This document shows, piece after piece, positions 27,717 to 37,327 of a DNA stretch of 64,000 nucleotides. The DNA is from Pseudomonadota bacterium. GTDB lineage: Bacteria; Myxococcota_A; Polyangia; Polyangiales; Polyangiaceae. The notes beneath the pieces are model-generated. The model was not told the DNA's origin. It made no database searches and saw only the letters and a list, made by a program, of their open reading frames with translations. The stretch lies in the NCBI GenBank assembly GCA_023428245.1, contig JAEYYX010000011.1:12842-76841 (forward strand), read 5' to 3'. A program made the position numbers and the translations under genes. Positions within the stretch are counted from its first letter, which is position 1. Each line of letters begins with the position of its first letter.

Positions 27717-28825
27717 AAAGAAAAACTCTGGGTATCCTCGGGGGGGGACAACTCGGCCGCATGCTCGCCCTCGCGGCACAGCCGCTCGGCATCCGCGTGA
27801 CAGTCGTCGATCCCGACGAACACGCCCCGGCCCAGGTGGCCGCCGAGCACGTGCCTTTGCCCTACGATGATTGGGATGCGCTCGATGAGCTCGGTCTCTC
27901 CGACGTCGTGACTTTCGAGTTCGAGAATGTTCCGGAAGACTCCCTGACGAGACTCGAGCGTCTGCGCCCCGTCTTTCCGCGCGCGAACGCGCTGCGCGCG
28001 GCTCAAGACCGCTGGGAAGAAAAATCGCTCTTCCTCGAGCTCGGCATCGCCACCGCCCGCACTCTCCGTATCGACTCGAGCGAAGACGCCGAAAAGGCGT
28101 TCGATGAGCTCGGCCCCTATCTCTTGAAGACGCGCCGGCTCGGCTACGACGGCAAGGGCCAGATCTTCGTCACCGAGCGCTCCCGCGCGGCCTCAGCTCT
28201 CGCCGAGCTCCAGGGGGTCCCCTGTGTCGCAGAGGAGAAGGTAAACTTCCAACGCGAGCTCAGCGTCGTGCTCTGCCGCGGCCAAGACGGGACCATCGTC
28301 AGCTACCCCGTCGTTCAGAACACGCACAAGCGCGGCATCCTTCATTTGAGCTTGTCCCCCGCGCCGGAGCTGAGCCCGGAGCTCGAAGCCAAGGCGAAAA
28401 CTCTCGCGACACGGCTCGCGGAGAAGCTCGACTATGTTGGAGTGCTCGCCCTCGAGCTCTTCGAACGAGACGGTGAACTTCTCGCGAACGAGTTCGCGCC
28501 CCGCGTCCACAACAGCGGTCATTTCTCGATCGAAGGCAGCGTCACGAACCAATTCGAAAACCATGTCCGCGCCGTGCTGGGTCTGCCCCTCGGGAGCACG
28601 GAACCTCTCGGCTACTCGGCGATGGTGAATCTGATCGGCGACCTTCCCGAGCCCGCCGCGCTCTTGGTTCTACCTGACGTTCATCTCCACGATTACGGCA
28701 AAGAGCCGCGCAAAAACCGGAAGGTCGGCCACGTCACGGTGCGAGCCTCAAGCCGAGAGGAGCTCGACCGTCGCCTCGCCCAAGTCCTCGCGGTCGTGAG
28801 CGCGGGTTCATCAGCCCTCGCGTAA
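27713..28825 (+). CDS. purK: N5-carboxyaminoimidazole ribonucleotide synthase
   Basis: A 370-aa ATP-grasp enzyme that carboxylates AIR with bicarbonate and ATP. The N-terminal GILGGGQLGRMLALAAQPLG and the ATP-grasp region YLLKTRRLGYDGKGQ are typical, as is EFAPRVHNSGH near the C-terminus. It begins inside the purE stop (ATGA at 27713). Its 3' end overlaps the convergent MFS gene by 15 bp. Confidence 0.95.
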   Translation: MKRKTLGILGGGQLGRMLALAAQPLGIRVTVVDPDEHAPAQVAAEHVPLPYDDWDALDELGLSDVVTFEFENVPEDSLTRLERLRPVFPRANALRAAQDRWEEKSLFLELGIATARTLRIDSSEDAEKAFDELGPYLLKTRRLGYDGKGQIFVTERSRAASALAELQGVPCVAEEKVNFQRELSVVLCRGQDGTIVSYPVVQNTHKRGILHLSLSPAPELSPELEAKAKTLATRLAEKLDYVGVLALELFERDGELLANEFAPRVHNSGHFSIEGSVTNQFENHVRAVLGLPLGSTEPLGYSAMVNLIGDLPEPAALLVLPDVHLHDYGKEPRKNRKVGHVTVRASSREELDRRLAQVLAVVSAGSSALA

Positions 28826-30028
28826 GTCGACCCGCCTCGAGCCCAAGAGGACGAGCACCAAGAGCGAGACGGAGCACGCCATCGCACAGGCCACGAACAC
28901 GACGCGATAGCCGAACTTCTCAGCGATCATTCCGAAGGCGAGGTAGCCGAGCAGTGATCCGACCCGAGCCGAGTTCGAGTAGAGGTTTGTAGCCGTTCCT
29001 GGCTGGCCAGGGAGGAAGTCTTGGAAGAACGTGATCGCCAGCCCGCTCATGATGCTGACCACGAACGCGCTCAAGATCTGCAAGAAAAAGACTCCGAGCG
29101 GCTGCTCTGCGAGCGCGAGGCCCGAGTAGTAAAGCACCGCCGCTACGAGCGAAACCCGAATGATGCGCGCGTGCTCGATGCGGAGCGCGAGGAAGCCGAT
29201 CGAAATCATGAATGGCAGCTCGAACACAGGAGCCACGCTGTAGGCGATCCCCACGTCCGTCTCCGCACCAGCAAGAGTTCGCGTGAGATAGAGAGGCAGG
29301 TTCATCATGCCCATCACGGAACAGGCGTGATACAGCGAAAAAGCCGCGAAGTAGGTGAAGACGATGGGCTGACTGAGAGCTTTGCGGAGCGGGAGTGCCT
29401 CCGCGAGCGCCTGAGCTTCCGCGGTCGGTGGCCGCGAAGGCACGAGCAAGAGGACGAGGGCGGTAAAGGCCGCGTAGAGCCCCGCCGCGGCGAGGAAAGT
29501 GCCGAGGAAGGAGAGGCGCATCATGAGCCACGCCGAGATCATCGGCCCGAGGGTCCAGGCGAAGGCGAACGAGATGCGCACCACGTTCATGTAGAGGGGC
29601 GCCTTGTCCCGAAGGCGCTCGTCCCTCTGGATCACGTCGCGCGCGTAAGCGAAGAGCTGCGAGAAGGATCCTGCCGACACCGCGAGGGCCGTCGAACCGA
29701 TCACGAGCAAGACCCAACCATCCCGCACCAGCGCGTAACCCAAGTAACCTAGCGTTCCCGCGAGACCGCTCATGAGCAGGGTGCTGCGCCGGGAGTAACG
29801 GACATCAGACCAGCGCGCGACGAGAGAGCTCAAGACGACGGCCGCGAGGCTCGTCACGGTCATGAAGAGCCCGAACTCGAGAGAGTTGAAGCCGACCTCC
29901 TTGGTCCCAAACAGCGACATGAAGGGACCGACAAAGGAGTAGGCGAGGCCGAGCACAATGCCGAGCACCAGCGCCCCGCGCAGTTCTCGACTCGCCCAGA
30001 AATCTCGCCAGCCGTGCTCGGAGCTCAT
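28811..30028 (-). CDS. MFS transporter, sugar-efflux-like
   Basis: A 405-aa protein with about 12 membrane helices. The A-motif analogue ARWSDVRYSRRS follows helix 2, and the stretch SQLFAYARDVIQRDE then RISFAFAWTLGPMISAW resembles the SET (sugar efflux) branch of the major facilitator superfamily. Substrate is unknown. The 3' end overlaps purK in convergent orientation. The next upstream gene (30202) is on the same strand, but a terminator lies between. Confidence 0.8.
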   Translation of the reverse strand: MSSEHGWRDFWASRELRGALVLGIVLGLAYSFVGPFMSLFGTKEVGFNSLEFGLFMTVTSLAAVVLSSLVARWSDVRYSRRSTLLMSGLAGTLGYLGYALVRDGWVLLVIGSTALAVSAGSFSQLFAYARDVIQRDERLRDKAPLYMNVVRISFAFAWTLGPMISAWLMMRLSFLGTFLAAAGLYAAFTALVLLLVPSRPPTAEAQALAEALPLRKALSQPIVFTYFAAFSLYHACSVMGMMNLPLYLTRTLAGAETDVGIAYSVAPVFELPFMISIGFLALRIEHARIIRVSLVAAVLYYSGLALAEQPLGVFFLQILSAFVVSIMSGLAITFFQDFLPGQPGTATNLYSNSARVGSLLGYLAFGMIAEKFGYRVVFVACAMACSVSLLVLVLLGSRRVDLREG

Positions 30029-30131
30029 GCCGTCCTTTTCGGCGCCTCACTTACTCGATCCTGACGCCCCGCCAAAGGCCACTCGCTCAGGGCGACAAAC
30101 GCTGAGGGAAACTCCGCGCGGCGCGGCAAAC

Positions 30132-30158
30132 AAAAAAAGCCCCGGGCAATGCCGGGGC
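30132..30158 (-). terminator. Rho-independent terminator
   Basis: On the minus strand a GCCCCGG / CCGGGGC stem with a 5-6-nt loop is followed by seven T. It lies 44 bp after the stop of the small lipoprotein gene (30202) and before the MFS gene, so it probably separates the two. Confidence 0.85.
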
Positions 30159-30201
30159 TTCTTTGCGTTCGCGAAGAGATCTTGCTCTTCGCTGGCGCGG
30201 C

Positions 30202-30549
30202 TCAGAGGATCGCGCCGCCTTCGCCAGCCACGCCGGTCTCGCCGCCTTCACCAGCGCCACCGCCGGTGTTGTCCGAGCCGCCGGTGTTGGTACCGCCGGT
30301 GTTCTCGTTGCCGCCCGTGGAGCCGCCGCCGGAGCCCTTGCCACCGGTGCCGGTCTTGCCGCCGGTGCCGGAGTCTTTACCGCCGGAGCCGGGGCCTTTA
30401 CCACCGGAGCCGGGGCCTTTACCGCCGGAGCTGCTTCCCCCTGTCTCTGTGGTGTCGTCGACGCCGTCGTCCGAGTCACCACAGGCCGTGAAGAAGAGCC
30501 CGCCGCTCAGCAAGATTCCCAAAGCTAGTTTCGATGTCTTTTTCATCAC
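30202..30549 (-). CDS. Small Gly/Lys-rich repeat lipoprotein
   Basis: A 115-aa lipoprotein with a clear signal and lipobox (GLFFTAC). Almost all of the mature chain is low complexity: GGKGPGSGGK twice, then GGTNTGG and GEGGE units. No folded domain is seen. It resembles the spacer of the larger lipoproteins in this window without their catalytic parts, so it may be a structural envelope protein or a decayed lipoprotein that lost its domain. Its own terminator and Shine-Dalgarno region suggest it is expressed. Confidence 0.7.
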   Translation of the reverse strand: MMKKTSKLALGILLSGGLFFTACGDSDDGVDDTTETGGSSSGGKGPGSGGKGPGSGGKDSGTGGKTGTGGKGSGGGSTGGNENTGGTNTGGSDNTGGGAGEGGETGVAGEGGAIL

Positions 30550-30964
30550 TGATTTCCCTTCGCGATCAATCCCTCATTCATGAGATTTCGAACGGCAAGA
30601 CTTCTGCCGAATCCCTGTCTGCCCCACCTCCCATCAGGAAGTGGTCATCCGCCCGAAGTATCCGTCCAACGATATCGACTTCTTAAGTGATGGCAAGGTA
30701 TTCCATCTCGAGAAGTCTTCGAAACCACACTTGAAACTCCGCAAGTGTGATGAGATTGAAATCCGAGCTTTGCTCGGCGAGAACCCAGGAGCTCATAGAG
30801 GGGGCGCAAAATTGCCCCCCCTACCCTTGATGGAATTCACTCACGATCTGTCGCGGTCGATCCAGCACAAACAAGCTACAATCGCCGTGGGGACGGGGCA
30901 CACACATTGTGAGACAAGGGTCGTCTTTCATGCCAACGGCTGATCAGAACAACCCATAAGCGGC
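30550..30964. other. Intergenic region without a supported gene
   Basis: Lower GC than the surroundings. It contains a perfect 8-bp inverted repeat CACACTTG / CAAGTGTG at 30726-30749 with an 8-nt loop and no T tract. A 100-codon open frame (30641-30943) has no recognisable protein features. Nothing else is seen. Confidence 0.5.
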
Positions 30965-31795
30965 TCAGGTTTTTTTCCCAAATGCGAGATGAGCAACGCT
31001 CGCCAGCGAAGTGATCCCTTGCAGTTCTTCGCGCAAATACTCATGGGCGATCGCCGTCTGGCGTGCGAACTCCTCTTCGCCGACGCGCTTGCGTAACAGC
31101 GTGAGCGGCGCAGCTCCCCGGACCATCTCGTCCCAAAATGCCTCGGGCGACTCAACGTCCAGGTACATTTCGACAGCCTCCACCGTTACCGAACCGAAAC
31201 CTGACTCCTCGAGCTCAGCACGAAACACCTCAGGGTTCTCGAGGCTCGAGATATCTCGCTCCGGCATTTTCCGAGAAGGATCGATCGCCGCGAGAGCTCC
31301 AAACAATACGCGCATCGCAGGGGACATATCGACGGGTGCCCAGCTCGAAATGAGCGTCTTTCCCCCTGGCCTGAGGACACGAGCGAGCTCACGCATGCCG
31401 CGGCGTCGATCAGGAAAGAACATCACGCCGAACATCGACACGGCCCCGTCGAAGGATGCGTCGGCAAAGGGCAGGTGCTGCCCGTCGCCTTCATGAAGCG
31501 TGATGTTCGTGAGGCCGTAAGCGGAGACATTTCGCCGCGCGATTCGAAGCATTTCCGGCGCGAAATCGAGAGCGTCCACGGAACGTACGAGGGGGGCCAC
31601 AATGAGGCTCGTCGTTCCCGGCCCGCAGGCGACGTCCAAGAAGCGATCGCCCGCTTCTAGATCGAGTTTCTTCACCCCGTACTCAGAGAACTTTCCGAGG
31701 AATTTCCGAGTGACCTCCTCATAGCCCTCGCTCACCAGGTCCCAGGGTCCCGGGGATGAAAGCGGATTCACGGGAGGTGCATTTTCGGCGGACAT
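30965..31795 (-). CDS. Class I SAM-dependent methyltransferase (UbiE-like)
   Basis: A 276-aa enzyme starting at ATG 31795. Motif I is FLDVACGPGTTSL; motif II-like DGQHLPFADASFDG and the post-III LRPGGKTLIS follow. The C-terminal helices resemble small-molecule methyltransferases. Substrate unknown. A longer frame to 31906 begins with an Arg/Pro-rich segment and is not favoured. It stands alone, upstream of and divergent from the tmRNA region. Confidence 0.85.
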   Translation of the reverse strand: MSAENAPPVNPLSSPGPWDLVSEGYEEVTRKFLGKFSEYGVKKLDLEAGDRFLDVACGPGTTSLIVAPLVRSVDALDFAPEMLRIARRNVSAYGLTNITLHEGDGQHLPFADASFDGAVSMFGVMFFPDRRRGMRELARVLRPGGKTLISSWAPVDMSPAMRVLFGALAAIDPSRKMPERDISSLENPEVFRAELEESGFGSVTVEAVEMYLDVESPEAFWDEMVRGAAPLTLLRKRVGEEEFARQTAIAHEYLREELQGITSLASVAHLAFGKKT

Positions 31796-32283
31796 GGCGC
31801 GACAACGTACATGAGATTGCGAGCCAGGTCTCCTTTTCGATCTCAGTGGAATGTCCTCATTGCTCGCAGGCGGCCCAGCGGGTCGCAAAAGGGAGGCCGA
31901 GAGCATCGAACAGCGAGAGAACGAGATGCATCACCCGCGCCCGGTGACCGACGCGAAATTTCCTTATATGAGCCCATAGTGAGCTTCGACCGTCACCCTC
32001 CGTGCGGCAGGATGCTGCGAAGAAGACGGCTGCGTCGTTCCCAGGTTTGTCCACGGATGCGCGTCGCTCTTGAGCGCTGCCCTGACAATAGACCAGACAG
32101 GAAGCTCGCTCGCCCGAGCTCGGTCGGCAGAAGCTGCACGCGGGCGGAAAAGGAAGAACGTGCGCGCCCCTTGCGCTCCGGGGCTTGAGAGACCACATTG
32201 AAGGACGTGGCTGTGTTCCTCCCTGGAACACGGACACCCCCAACCTCTCCTTCGGAGAGGCGGCGAACATCGTGTTCAACGAC
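31796..32283. other. Intergenic region upstream of tmRNA
   Basis: No supported gene; open frames here have no protein-like features. A small hairpin CCTCTCC-TTC-GGAGAGG (32244-32260) with a C(UUCG)G-type loop lies 24 bp before the tmRNA. A promoter for ssrA must lie here, but no convincing -35/-10 pair was identified. Confidence 0.45.
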
Positions 32284-32631
<348 letters not shown>

Positions 32632-32718
32632 GGGTCGGACGCTCAAGCGTCCTCCCAAAGCTTGGTCATCGGGCCTCCTGCACTCCGTCCAGCTTCCTGG
32701 ACTCCGTGCAGTACGGTC

Positions 32719-32740
32719 TCGATTCCCGGCGCCTCCACCA
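32719..32740 (+). repeat. Duplicate of the tmRNA 3' end (att-like)
   Basis: The last 22 nt of ssrA (T-loop to CCA end, 32610-32631) recur exactly here, 109 bp downstream, without the rest of a tRNA-like structure. tmRNA 3' ends are classic attachment sites for integrases, so this looks like an attachment-site scar. No integrase gene is present between or near the copies. Confidence 0.7.
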
Positions 32741-32763
32741 CTGGAGGAGTGCGACAACCGCTC

Positions 32764-33147
32764 TCACAGCGCCGCGAGGACGAGTTTCGTGATCTCCTCG
32801 AGGGAATCGCGATCTCCCCAGCCCTTTGGCACGAAGCTGGTCTTCCAGTCTTCCACAGTCATCGGGCGGAGGGTGAAGACCCCACTTCCTTCGGCCTTCC
32901 ACTGGTAGCGCTCAAGCGAATCTTCGAGCAGGAAATCGACGAGTGAGAGACGCTCGTGGCACTCGTGCCAGTGGACAACAAGCGACTTGACCTCGTCGTC
33001 CCACTCGACTCCCGGAAAAAGGCCGAGACCGTCCGTGACATAACGAGGATCGCCCTCGACCTCGACGATGACTACTTTGGGAAATGGGAACTTCGGAGGG
33101 CCCGCCGCGATCGCTTCCCTGAGCTTCCTCTCCCCGTCGTCTGACAT
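32764..33147 (-). CDS. Hypothetical 127-aa protein
   Basis: A soluble 127-aa protein with a GAGGAAGC Shine-Dalgarno just before ATG 33147. The sequence is acidic with aromatic strands (KVVIVEVEGDPRYVTDGLG, then SLVVHWHECHERL) and a C-terminal helix. No family is recognised. It lies between the duplicated tmRNA end and a decayed lipoprotein, i.e. in likely accessory DNA. Confidence 0.6.
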   Translation of the reverse strand: MSDDGERKLREAIAAGPPKFPFPKVVIVEVEGDPRYVTDGLGLFPGVEWDDEVKSLVVHWHECHERLSLVDFLLEDSLERYQWKAEGSGVFTLRPMTVEDWKTSFVPKGWGDRDSLEEITKLVLAAL

Positions 33148-33363
33148 GCTTCCTCGAATCAGAATACGCCAGGCCTCCCACTGAGCAAACAGGAGCTAAC
33201 GGCAAGCCACTGAAGATCTTCGATGCAGACGGAGGGCCGCTCCCAGGCTCGCGTTCATCGTGATGCGGTAGGTCCTGGAAAAGACGCAGCAGATCGACGG
33301 AGCGATCGTTGATGGGGACGGTGGGCACGGTCGTCGGAGACTGCGACGCAATGGCGGCGCTGC

Positions 33364-33801
33364 ACCATCGATGTTAGAGCTTATCACGCCTGCGGGACGG
33401 GTCCTGAGGACCAACCGGACGGGTCCGGTGGTGCGACGCTGACCGGAGGCGCATCGAGCGGGAGCGGCGGCGCGAGTGCTTCTGGTGGCGGTAGCTCGAG
33501 CGGAGGAGCCGCGACCTCGTCAGGAGGGCAACAGGTGGCCGAAACCGTTTTCGGCGGTCCGTGCACGAAGGATGAGGATTGCCCCGCGGCTCCAGGTGAG
33601 CTCCTCAGCTATTGCGGAATCGGGCCCAGCGGTTACTGCACTGCTACGTGCAGCTTTTCCATAGACAATCCCATGTGCGGAGCCGGAGCCGTGTGTGACG
33701 TAGGCCGGTGCCTCAAATTCTGTATCACCGACGCCGACTGCCGAGAGGGCTATTACTGTCAGGGAAAAAGCAAGGGGTGTGAGCGCGATCCGCGCCCTTG
33801 A
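33364..33801 (+). pseudogene. 5'-truncated Gly/Ser-spacer, Cys-rich lipoprotein
   Basis: The frame is open from a stop at 33310 and carries a CGTGPEDQPDGSGGAT stretch, a Gly/Ser spacer and then a Cys-rich module (GGPCTKDEDC, ATCSFSIDNPMCGAG, CLKFCITDADCREGYYC). This is the typical order of a myxobacterial lipoprotein after the lipid-binding Cys, but no signal peptide or good start codon precedes it. The only in-frame start codon inside the module region is GTG 33535, in the middle of the domain. It appears to have lost its 5' end. It could be an in-frame fragment of a longer gene replaced by rearrangement. Confidence 0.6.
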
Positions 33802-33940
33802 GAGCCTTCTCCTCGCCTCCCTCCCGAACCCCGAGCCCGGTGCTGCGCGCGCCCTCCCCACGAGAGGTCAGCTCGAGAGCGGCCTTGTCAAAAGAGTTCA
33901 GTCGAGCGCACCGCGCCTCCTTTCTCACCGCAATCGGAGC

Positions 33941-35155
33941 TCAGAACGGCCGCGCCGAATACCCGTCGCCGTAGTAGCAGTTCCCCTCGTCGTTCAGCCC
34001 GCCGACGAAGCGCACTGTCTCCGCAGGGGTCGGCGCGGGTGAGCTTCCGCTGAGCTCGGCCTCGACGCTCCGGAGGATCGCCTTCTTGAGCGTCGTGACG
34101 TAGTAGCAAGGCAGCGTCGGCGCCTTGTGGCTCCCTCCGAGCCCGGAGTCGTCCGTCAGGAAGAGGTAGCGGCCGAGGGTGAGCTGAGCCGCCTGGCGGA
34201 AGGAGCGCTCAGTGAGCTCATCGACGCCGCTCGAGGCGACGGGGTAAATATGGAGACCGCCATCCCGGGCGCTCCGGATCGCGTCAGCCATCGCCTTCCG
34301 ATTTTCGTCGTGGTGCGGCGCGTCTGCCACCAAAAACATCATCTTTGCCACGTCGTCAGAAGTTCGCCAGGAGAGCGAGACCGACTCGGCGATGCCCTGG
34401 TCAGGAGCTTCGGGGAAGTCACCGCCGCCACCATAGGTCTGGCCATTGAGCGTTCCCTGAAAGACCTGGATATCGTCAGTGAAGTTGTACTTGCGCGTGA
34501 CGTACTCATCCCCCTCGTCCCGAAAGACGACGAGCGACCAACGCTGGCTCGCCTGCGGGAAACGCTCGGAAATCTCGCTGGCAAGGGAACCAAGCTCCTG
34601 CTTCAGGTAAGCGAGCTCGTCACCCATGCTGCCCGTCGTGTCGATGACGAGGGAGATATCGAGATCGGTCGGCCGCGGTCTTTGCTTCTTCGACTCCTCA
34701 TAGGACGCTTGCATCTCCTCCGCCGTAATCGGCAACGCTCCGCGCTGCTGGGCTGCGTGGTGCTTCAGGTAATCGGTGAAAAAGTCGAAGCTGAGGTTGT
34801 CATCGAAGATGCCCGCTGTGAGCTGTCCTTGAGGCTTCAGCTTCGCGTCCGGCGATGGCACCTTCGGGGGAACTGCCATGTTCGGTGCGCCCGCGCTCCC
34901 AGCCCCTGCCACCCCGGCTTCACCCGCCGAACCTGACGGGTCAGCAACAACCAGCCCGTCGCCGTCTCCTAGACTGTCGCCCCCTTTCTCCGGTCCTCTC
35001 GGCGACTCATAAGATCCGTCGTCACCGGCCGGGCCGTCGCCGCTCGTAGGCGAGGACAGAAGGTCCGAAGAACAGCCCGAACCGAGGAGCGCGATGCTCG
35101 CGGCCCAAAGCCATACGCTGCCCGTAAACCGCCTCTTGGATAGATTCAGTCCCAT
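33941..35155 (-). CDS. vWA-domain lipoprotein
   Basis: A 404-aa lipoprotein (ALLGSGC lipobox) starting at ATG 35155. After an acidic Gly/Ser spacer a von Willebrand factor A domain begins near residue 155 with the metal-ion-dependent adhesion motif DTTGSM (variant of DxSxS). ADAPHHDE and VASSGVDELT complete the fold. The C-terminus has a Cys pair region (GNCYYGDGY). Such proteins mediate surface protein interactions; the ligand is not known. Confidence 0.82.
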   Translation of the reverse strand: MGLNLSKRRFTGSVWLWAASIALLGSGCSSDLLSSPTSGDGPAGDDGSYESPRGPEKGGDSLGDGDGLVVADPSGSAGEAGVAGAGSAGAPNMAVPPKVPSPDAKLKPQGQLTAGIFDDNLSFDFFTDYLKHHAAQQRGALPITAEEMQASYEESKKQRPRPTDLDISLVIDTTGSMGDELAYLKQELGSLASEISERFPQASQRWSLVVFRDEGDEYVTRKYNFTDDIQVFQGTLNGQTYGGGGDFPEAPDQGIAESVSLSWRTSDDVAKMMFLVADAPHHDENRKAMADAIRSARDGGLHIYPVASSGVDELTERSFRQAAQLTLGRYLFLTDDSGLGGSHKAPTLPCYYVTTLKKAILRSVEAELSGSSPAPTPAETVRFVGGLNDEGNCYYGDGYSARPF

Positions 35156-35348
35156 GGGAGCCCCGATCAGCAACGGGCGTGCCACAAGCTTCGCTTTCGC
35201 CACTCTCCTTCCCCGCGAAACTGCTCACACTTTTCCTGCGATCTGTGCCCCTCCGCGTAGAGTGCGCCACCGTGCGCCAGAGACCGGGACAGGGATGTCA
35301 GGGCGCTCGGCGGGGCCCCGAAGGGCGCCGCGCCGATGCCTCCTCTTG

Positions 35349-36710
35349 TTAGATCACCCCAAAGGCCAACATCGCATCCGCCACTCGCGTGAAGCCGGAG
35401 ATGTTCGCGCCGAGCACGTAGTCGCCCGGCCGTCCGTACTCTTCGGCGGTGTGGGCGCAGCGCTCGTGGATGCCGTGCATGATCTCGGCCAGACGCTGCT
35501 CGGTGTACTCGAAGGACCAAGAATCGCGCGAAGCGTTCTGCTGCATCTCGAGGGCGGACGTCGAAACGCCGCCCGCGTTCGCAGCCTTGCCCGGAGCGAA
35601 CAAGACCTTCGCGTCCGAGAAGAGACGAATCGCCTCTGGAGTCGAAGGCATGTTCGCGCCTTCGGCTACAGCTTGCACGCCGCTTCGGATCAGGAGCCGC
35701 GCATCATCGCCATTGAGTTCATTCTGCGTTGCGCAGGGGAACGCCACGTCAATGCGCGTGCTCTCGGCGATCTTCCAGATCTTCATGCCCGAATGATATT
35801 CGGCCTTGCCGCCTTTACGCCGCGCGTACTCGCTGACGCGTCCGCGCTCGACCTCTTTGACCTGGCGGAGCAGCTCGAGATCGATCCCTTCCGGATCGTA
35901 GACGACGCCGCCCGAATCTGAACAGCCGACGACGCGCCCACCGAGGGCATGCACCTTATGGATCGCATACGTCGCCACGTTCCCGGAGCCAGAAACAAGG
36001 ACTTGTTTGCCCTCGAAGGTCTGGCCGCGGGTCTTGAGCATCTGCTCGGTGAAGAAGACTGTGCCGTAACCTGTGGCTTCGGTGCGCACGAGGGAGCCGC
36101 CCCAGGAGATGCCTTTTCCGGTGAGCACCCCAGACTCGTAGCGATTCGTGAGCCGCTTGTATTGACCGAAGAGGTAGCCAATCTCGCGTCCGCCGACGCC
36201 GATGTCCCCAGCGGGAACGTCCGTGTACTCGCCGAGGTGCCGATAGAGCTCGGTCATGAAGGACTGACAGAAGCGCATCACCTCGTTCTGGGACTTGCCC
36301 TTCGGATCGAAGTCGCTGCCGCCCTTGGCGCCGCCGATAGGAAGGCCCGTCAGAGCGTTCTTGAAGATCTGTTCGAAGCCGAGGAACTTGACGGTGCCGA
36401 GCAGAACCGTCGGATGAAAGCGGAGACCGCCCTTGTAGGGGCCGAGGGCCGAGTTGAACTGAACCCGGAAGCCCCGATGGATCTGGACCCGGTTCTGATC
36501 GTCGATCCAGGGGACCCGGAAGATGATCTGGCGCTCCGGCTCACAGAGCCGCTCGAGGATCGACGAGTCCGCATACTCGGGATGCTTAGCGATGACTGGG
36601 CCGAGGGACTCGAAGACCTCGCGCACGGCCTGGTGGAACTCGAGCTCCCCGGGGTTTCGTCGGAGCACATTTTCGTAAAGAGAGCTGATTCGCGGGTGCA
36701 GGTTCGTCAT
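35349..36710 (-). CDS. gdhA: Glutamate dehydrogenase (NADP-type)
   Basis: A 453-aa hexameric-type enzyme that makes glutamate from 2-oxoglutarate, ammonia and NADPH. Catalytic region: KGGLRFHP, GLPIGGAKGGSDFDPKGKS, and nucleotide-binding GSGNVATYA. Length and the opening MTNLHPRISSLYENVL fit the small NADP-dependent class. Start ATG 36710 was chosen over an extension to 36782 because of that conserved opening. It is monocistronic. Confidence 0.94.
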   Translation of the reverse strand: MTNLHPRISSLYENVLRRNPGELEFHQAVREVFESLGPVIAKHPEYADSSILERLCEPERQIIFRVPWIDDQNRVQIHRGFRVQFNSALGPYKGGLRFHPTVLLGTVKFLGFEQIFKNALTGLPIGGAKGGSDFDPKGKSQNEVMRFCQSFMTELYRHLGEYTDVPAGDIGVGGREIGYLFGQYKRLTNRYESGVLTGKGISWGGSLVRTEATGYGTVFFTEQMLKTRGQTFEGKQVLVSGSGNVATYAIHKVHALGGRVVGCSDSGGVVYDPEGIDLELLRQVKEVERGRVSEYARRKGGKAEYHSGMKIWKIAESTRIDVAFPCATQNELNGDDARLLIRSGVQAVAEGANMPSTPEAIRLFSDAKVLFAPGKAANAGGVSTSALEMQQNASRDSWSFEYTEQRLAEIMHGIHERCAHTAEEYGRPGDYVLGANISGFTRVADAMLAFGVI

Positions 36711-37272
36711 GAAGGGTCTCTTGAAACAATCCGGAAACATGGCCCGCAGCCCCTTCGCTGTCGACTGCAAAAACTGCGGCAAGGGCTACCCTAAGTCCCC
36801 AAAGATCGGGGATTTTCCGGCGCGAGCGGAACCTTCGCGAATTGCGCCCCAGTGCTCGCTCTCACGTTCCTCCTCCCGGATGCGTCTCGGTGGATACAGC
36901 CAGGCAACCACCGCCAGGCGAAGCACGCTCGCTCTCTTCACCCGCGCCCTCTCCGAAGCCGAAAAGAGCTGCGCCCTTAGGCCGGCCCGACCTATTGCGC
37001 GGCGGCCTCGGCGTCAGCGACGATCGGTCGATAGTCCTTGCTTTGGAGGACGAGCGGACCGTCGTTTTGGAGACTTTTTCGAGACCAAGTGCGGACCGGC
37101 GTCTTTTTCGAGACCAAGTTCCGAAACGAACGCCGGGAAGTCTGGCGTGAAAGTCGATTCGCCATCGGATGAGCTCCCGCCATGACTCGGTGCCCGGGCA
37201 GAGTGCTTCTGATCTCGGGCTTCGAGCGACCTCTCGTAGATCTTGAGATTCCGTAGACTCCCCAAATACAAA
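36711..37272. other. Intergenic region without a supported gene
   Basis: About 560 bp upstream of gdhA and downstream of hpf. Open frames on both strands are Arg/Ser/Pro-rich without protein-like features. It contains a 17-bp direct repeat (see 37074-37119). Confidence 0.45.
37074..37119 (+). repeat. 17-bp direct repeat pair
   Basis: CTTTTTCGAGACCAAGT occurs at 37074-37090 and 37103-37119 with a 12-bp spacer. It could be a protein-binding pair or a small duplication; there is no adjacent promoter evidence. Confidence 0.6.
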
Positions 37273-37304
37273 CCGGGAGACCACCCTCGAGGGGCGTCTC
37301 CCGG
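37263..37304 (-). terminator. Terminator of the hpf gene
   Basis: A 9-bp stem CCGGGAGAC / GTCTCCCGG (37273-37304), followed on the minus strand by TTTGTATTTG, lies 24 bp after the stop codon of the ribosome hibernation factor gene. Confidence 0.75.
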
Positions 37305-37327
37305 TGTCTCATCCACATCGCGCGGGT

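Noticed and set aside
30641..30943. A 100-codon open frame in the intergenic region
   Set aside because: No recognisable features, no good ribosome site, and atypical composition.
31857..32279. A 140-codon open frame on the minus strand next to tmRNA
   Set aside because: No protein-like features; overlaps the likely tmRNA promoter region.
36862..37284. A 140-codon open frame on the minus strand upstream of gdhA
   Set aside because: Composition is typical of shadow frames in GC-rich DNA, and it contains the hpf terminator region at its start.
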